From an uncultured Eudoraea sp. (GTDB lineage: Bacteria; Bacteroidota; Bacteroidia; Flavobacteriales; Flavobacteriaceae), in assembly GCF_947490415.1 (NCBI RefSeq), contig NZ_CANLGX010000001.1, positions 248,001-312,000 on the forward strand: a DNA stretch of 64,000 nt. Reading direction: 5' to 3'. Below are positions 60,634-64,000 of the stretch, piece after piece. Numbering within the stretch: position 1 is the stretch's first letter; each line of letters opens with the position of its first letter. The notes below the pieces were generated by a model that had not been told where the DNA came from, searched no databases, and saw only the letters and a list, made by a program, of their open reading frames with translations. Position numbers and translations under genes: made by a program.

Positions 60634-62553
60634 ATGAATCTAAACCACATCATCTTAATTCCTTTAATACCCCTGGCGGTATTTTTGATCCTCGGTATTT
60701 TTTATAACAAAATTAAACCCGCAGTTTCGGGATATGTAGGAGTTTTGGGTTTACTTACTGCCACCGGCTTAGCATTTTATTCTGCCTATAATTACTTTAT
60801 TGTAATCGGAAAAACAGAAGGAGTTTATCAAACTATCGTAGAAAAAACAGTTTGGATGAACTTTACAGATAGCCTGCGAATTGATATGGGAATCCTTATA
60901 GATCCTATTTCTGTTATGATGCTGATTGTAGTTTCTGTTATATCTTTAATGGTTCATATTTATAGCAGGGGATATATGAAGGGCGATCCGGGTTACACCA
61001 AATATTTTGCCTTTCTATCCTTGTTCACATTTTCCATGTATGGCCTGGTTTTGGCAACCAATCTATTCCAAATATACATCTTCTGGGAATTGGTGGGGGT
61101 CTCCTCCTATTTATTAATTGGCTATTATTATACAAAGGAATCTGCTGTTGCGGCAGCTAAAAAAGCCTTTGTTGTTACCCGTTTTGCGGATCTGGGATTT
61201 CTAATTGGTATCCTGATAATTGGATACTATACCGGCACATATGATTTTGAAACTTTGAATAACCCTGAAGGAACAAGTATTTTAAACTGGGCGTCCACCT
61301 CGTTCATGGGACTCTCTGTTCTCACCTGGGCGCTTCTTCTGATCTTTATTGGAGGAGCCGGAAAATCGGCTATGTTTCCGTTGCATATTTGGTTACCCGA
61401 TGCTATGGAAGGGCCCACTCCGGTTTCGGCATTAATCCATGCAGCCACCATGGTAGTTGCGGGTGTGTACCTCGTAGCTCGTTTATTCCCAATGTACTAT
61501 TTTATTGAGGATGGCTTTGCATTAAATATTGTGGCTTTCGTCGGGGCCTTTACAGCTCTTTTTGCGGCTGTAATAGCGATTACGCAAACAGATATTAAAA
61601 GAGTATTGGCTTTTTCAACCATGTCCCAATTGGGCTATATGATGCTTGCACTCGGTGTTTCAGGATATGAAGGTCATGAAGGTCTGGGCTATATGGCATC
61701 TATGTTTCACTTGTTTACTCATGCCATGTTTAAGGCCCTGTTGTTTTTATGTGCAGGTTCTGTAATTCATGCAATTCACAGTAATTTCCTTAAAGACATG
61801 GGAGGATTACGAAAATACATGCCCATTACCAATATTACATTCTTAATAGCCGCGCTGGCAATTGCCGGCGTACCCCCATTAGCCGGATTTTGGAGTAAGG
61901 ATGAAATTCTAGTCGCCGCCTTTGAACACAATACTTTCTTATATGTAATTGGGCTATTCGTTGCTGGACTTACGGCATTCTACATTTTTAGAATTTACTT
62001 TGGAATATTTTGGGGTAAAGAAGGCAATTATAAAGATAAACCCAATGAATCTCCTGGATCTCTGACCGCACCTCTTTTGATATTGGCATTTTTTAGTATC
62101 GTTGGCGGATTTATCCCTTTTAGTGAATTTATAAGTGCAGATAAAGCCGGGTTTGAAACTCATGTTAATTATCCATTGGCTGCTATTGCCGTTTTTGCAG
62201 GATTAATTGGAATTGCTCTTTCCTGGATGTTTTATAAAAAAGAAAATGAACTCGCAGACAAATTTGCAAACGGTTTCGGAGCATTCTACACATGGGCATA
62301 TCATAAATTTTACTTTGATGAATTATATCTGTTTGTAACCAAAAGAATTTTGTTCAATGGTATTGCAAAGACTGCCGCAAGATTTGATAAAAAGTACGTT
62401 GATGGGACAATGGTTGGAATAGGAAATCAAACTCTTAATACTTCTGAGAAAATTAAAGGTATACAGTCTGGTAAAGTTCAGGATTATGCTTTCGCATTTA
62501 TTGCCGGAGCGGTTGTACTTGCCATTATTTGTATCTATTTATGGACGAATTAA
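60634..62553 (+). CDS. nuoL: Complex I subunit L (antiporter-like)
   Basis: This 639-residue antiporter-like proton-pumping subunit has about 15 helices plus a long C-terminal lateral helix. Landmarks are FWELVGVSSYLLIGYYY (conserved Glu), KSAMFPLHIWLPDAMEGPTP split as KSAMFPLHIWLPDAM and GPTPVSALIHAATMVVAGVY, TQTDIKRVLAFSTMSQLGYM with the key Lys, and HAMFKALLFLCAGSVIHAIH. It ends in the amphipathic segment typical of NuoL. It lies 11 bases after nuoK. Confidence 0.97.
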   Translation: MNLNHIILIPLIPLAVFLILGIFYNKIKPAVSGYVGVLGLLTATGLAFYSAYNYFIVIGKTEGVYQTIVEKTVWMNFTDSLRIDMGILIDPISVMMLIVVSVISLMVHIYSRGYMKGDPGYTKYFAFLSLFTFSMYGLVLATNLFQIYIFWELVGVSSYLLIGYYYTKESAVAAAKKAFVVTRFADLGFLIGILIIGYYTGTYDFETLNNPEGTSILNWASTSFMGLSVLTWALLLIFIGGAGKSAMFPLHIWLPDAMEGPTPVSALIHAATMVVAGVYLVARLFPMYYFIEDGFALNIVAFVGAFTALFAAVIAITQTDIKRVLAFSTMSQLGYMMLALGVSGYEGHEGLGYMASMFHLFTHAMFKALLFLCAGSVIHAIHSNFLKDMGGLRKYMPITNITFLIAALAIAGVPPLAGFWSKDEILVAAFEHNTFLYVIGLFVAGLTAFYIFRIYFGIFWGKEGNYKDKPNESPGSLTAPLLILAFFSIVGGFIPFSEFISADKAGFETHVNYPLAAIAVFAGLIGIALSWMFYKKENELADKFANGFGAFYTWAYHKFYFDELYLFVTKRILFNGIAKTAARFDKKYVDGTMVGIGNQTLNTSEKIKGIQSGKVQDYAFAFIAGAVVLAIICIYLWTN

Positions 62554-62562
62554 ATATATAAT

Positions 62563-64000
62563 ATGGATATTTTATCCCTTTTTATTGTGGTGCCGGCCTT
62601 AGCCGTCTTGGTTTTGATTTTTACCAAAAATCTAAAACAGGCCAGAATGGTTGCATTAGCGGGAAGTCTTGTACAGCTGGGAATGGCAGTTAATCTGATT
62701 TTTTCTTACCTCAAGGAAATAGAGACCAATGATGCTATTATGGTCTTTACAAAAGATGTGGTCTGGTTTAAAAATTTTAATATTCATTATAACATTGGGG
62801 TAGATGGCATTTCCGTTGCCTTGCTGCTATTAACCGCCATTGTAGTACTAGCGGGTGTCTTTATTTCTTGGAAAATGGAAGATTTGCCAAAGGAGTTTTT
62901 CATCTCGCTGATAGTACTTTCTATTGGTGTGTATGGCTTCTTTATTTCTATTGACCTCTTTACAATGTTTGTATTCTTTGAGATTGCGGTTATCCCGATG
63001 TATTTATTAATAGGTATTTGGGGTACTGGGCCAAAGGAATTTTCTGCAATGAAACTAACCCTCATGCTCATGGGTGCCTCTGCTGTTCTGCTGGTTGGAA
63101 TTTTGGGGATTTACTTTAACTCTAATGCAGACGGGGGAGCATTAACATTTAACATTCTGGAAATAGCCAAAGTAAATATTCCTTTTGAAGTGCAAAGATT
63201 GTTCTTCCCAATTACCTTTATTGGCTTTGCAGTCATTGGAGCTTTGTTCCCTTTTCATACCTGGTCTCCCGACGGTCATGCTTCAGCCCCTACAGCAGTT
63301 TCAATGTTACATGCCGGAGTATTAATGAAACTAGGCGGATATGGTGTGTTTAGGGTAGCTATATTCTTATTACCCGAGGGAGCCTTACATTGGTCCTGGT
63401 TTTTTATTATTCTATCTGCCTTTGGTGTCATCTATGGAGCGTTCGCGGCTATTAAACAAACAGATTTAAAGTACATCAATGCCTATTCTTCCGTAAGCCA
63501 TTTGGGACTAGTTCTCTTTGCTTTGCTTATGTTGAATAAAACGGCCTGGAATGGTGCCATATTACAATCGCTCTCACATGGTTTTATGACAGCACTTTTC
63601 TTTGCCTTAATAGGCATGATTTACGGTAGAACACATACCCGTGATGTCACCAAACTGGGGGGGTTGTTAAAGGTAATTCCTTTTATATCGGCAGTTTATG
63701 TTATTGCCGGTCTGGCTTCATTAGGATTACCTGGTTTTAGCGGTTTTGTTGCTGAAATGAACATCTTCGTGGGGGCCTTTGAAAATGATAATGGCCTTTA
63801 TAGAATTGCAACCGTAATCGCCGTCTCTGCTATTGTAGTGACCGCTGTATATATATTACGTGTTGTGGGTATCATGTTAATGGGCCCTGTAAAAAATGAA
63901 GCCTACTTAAATCTTGAAAGAGTACAATGGTATGAAAAACTTGGTGTTTTATTACTCCTTTTACCAATAATAGCTATTGGTATTGCACCCTTGTGGTTAA
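62563..64000 (+). CDS. nuoM: Complex I subunit M (antiporter-like), cut by the window end
   Basis: The frame opens at ATG 62563, 9 bases after nuoL, and is still open at the last base (479 codons visible), so the stop lies outside the window. It begins MDILSLFIVVPALAVLVLIF and shows GVDGISVALLLLTAIVV, FFEIAVIPMYLLIGIWG (conserved Glu), GALFPFHTWSPDGHASAPT, LHAGVLMKLGGYGVFR and AYSSVSHLGLVLFAL, followed by SLSHGFMTALFFALIGMIYGR and GLPGFSGFVAE. These are standard NuoM signatures. nuoN would be expected just beyond. Confidence 0.96.
   Translation, partial: MDILSLFIVVPALAVLVLIFTKNLKQARMVALAGSLVQLGMAVNLIFSYLKEIETNDAIMVFTKDVVWFKNFNIHYNIGVDGISVALLLLTAIVVLAGVFISWKMEDLPKEFFISLIVLSIGVYGFFISIDLFTMFVFFEIAVIPMYLLIGIWGTGPKEFSAMKLTLMLMGASAVLLVGILGIYFNSNADGGALTFNILEIAKVNIPFEVQRLFFPITFIGFAVIGALFPFHTWSPDGHASAPTAVSMLHAGVLMKLGGYGVFRVAIFLLPEGALHWSWFFIILSAFGVIYGAFAAIKQTDLKYINAYSSVSHLGLVLFALLMLNKTAWNGAILQSLSHGFMTALFFALIGMIYGRTHTRDVTKLGGLLKVIPFISAVYVIAGLASLGLPGFSGFVAEMNIFVGAFENDNGLYRIATVIAVSAIVVTAVYILRVVGIMLMGPVKNEAYLNLERVQWYEKLGVLLLLLPIIAIGIAPLWL

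Noticed and set aside
1-64000. CRISPR arrays, tRNA or rRNA genes, insertion sequences, prophage genes
   Set aside because: I saw no regularly spaced repeats, no cloverleaf or rRNA-like sequence and no transposase, integrase or phage structural gene.

Overview
The window looks like a chromosome segment of a marine member of the Flavobacteriaceae (Bacteroidota). The DNA is AT-rich and recognisable promoters have the Bacteroidota form TTG-N19-TAnnTTTG. Many products carry Bacteroidota-type lipoprotein or Sec signal peptides, and the gene families (ASPIC/UnbV-VCBS lipoproteins, SYLF proteins, DUF4136, metallophosphoesterase-Omp85 fusions) are typical of that group. I see no rRNA, tRNA, CRISPR array, insertion sequence or phage gene. 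Both edges cut a gene: an ASPIC/UnbV protein on the left and nuoM on the right.

Layout. (1) 1-12.7 kb: a tight + strand operon of three tandem VCBS/FG-GAP-ASPIC/UnbV proteins, a vanadium-haloperoxidase-like lipoprotein, a membrane-anchored GyrI-like protein and a beta-propeller-like protein. (2) 12.8-24.3 kb: envelope genes, including two SYLF proteins, several outer-membrane beta-barrels, a DUF4136 protein, a BamA/TamA-like barrel, a potassium channel, an HtrA-like protease and two members of a three-member lipoprotein family. (3) 24.4-32.6 kb, minus strand: cardiolipin synthase, a small decayed gene, an arylsulfatase, the third lipoprotein paralogue and a 1233-residue lipoprotein joining a metallophosphoesterase, a possible kinase-like domain and an Omp85-type barrel. 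(4) 32.9-38.3 kb: an HD-Pycsar-effector membrane protein, a GAF protein, a calcineurin-like phosphoesterase and a TonB-like protein. (5) 38.4-47.9 kb: DoxX plus a Gfo/Idh/MocA oxidoreductase, a class V aminotransferase-like protein, aquaporin Z, and an operon gntP-ridA-(D-serine dehydratase-like)-M19 dipeptidase. (6) 48-64 kb: a ferredoxin-centred energy block with a HEPN protein, pyruvate:ferredoxin oxidoreductase, a ferredoxin, korAB and nuoABCDHIJKLM. There is no nuoE, nuoF or nuoG between nuoD and nuoH.

How it fits together. NifJ and KorAB produce reduced ferredoxin, the 116-residue ferredoxin can carry it, and the NuoEFG-less complex I is a likely acceptor. A regulatory signal ties these genes together. 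Five promoters (TonB-like gene, doxX operon, nifJ, ferredoxin, korA-nuo) carry an FNR/CRP-like dyad TGAY-N4-RTCA whose centre lies exactly 29 nt before a TAnnTTTR -7 element. A single dyad at 52716-52727 satisfies this rule in both directions, for ferredoxin and for korAB-nuo. I consider this regulon the strongest new observation. The phosphoesterase/kinase-like/barrel protein is second.
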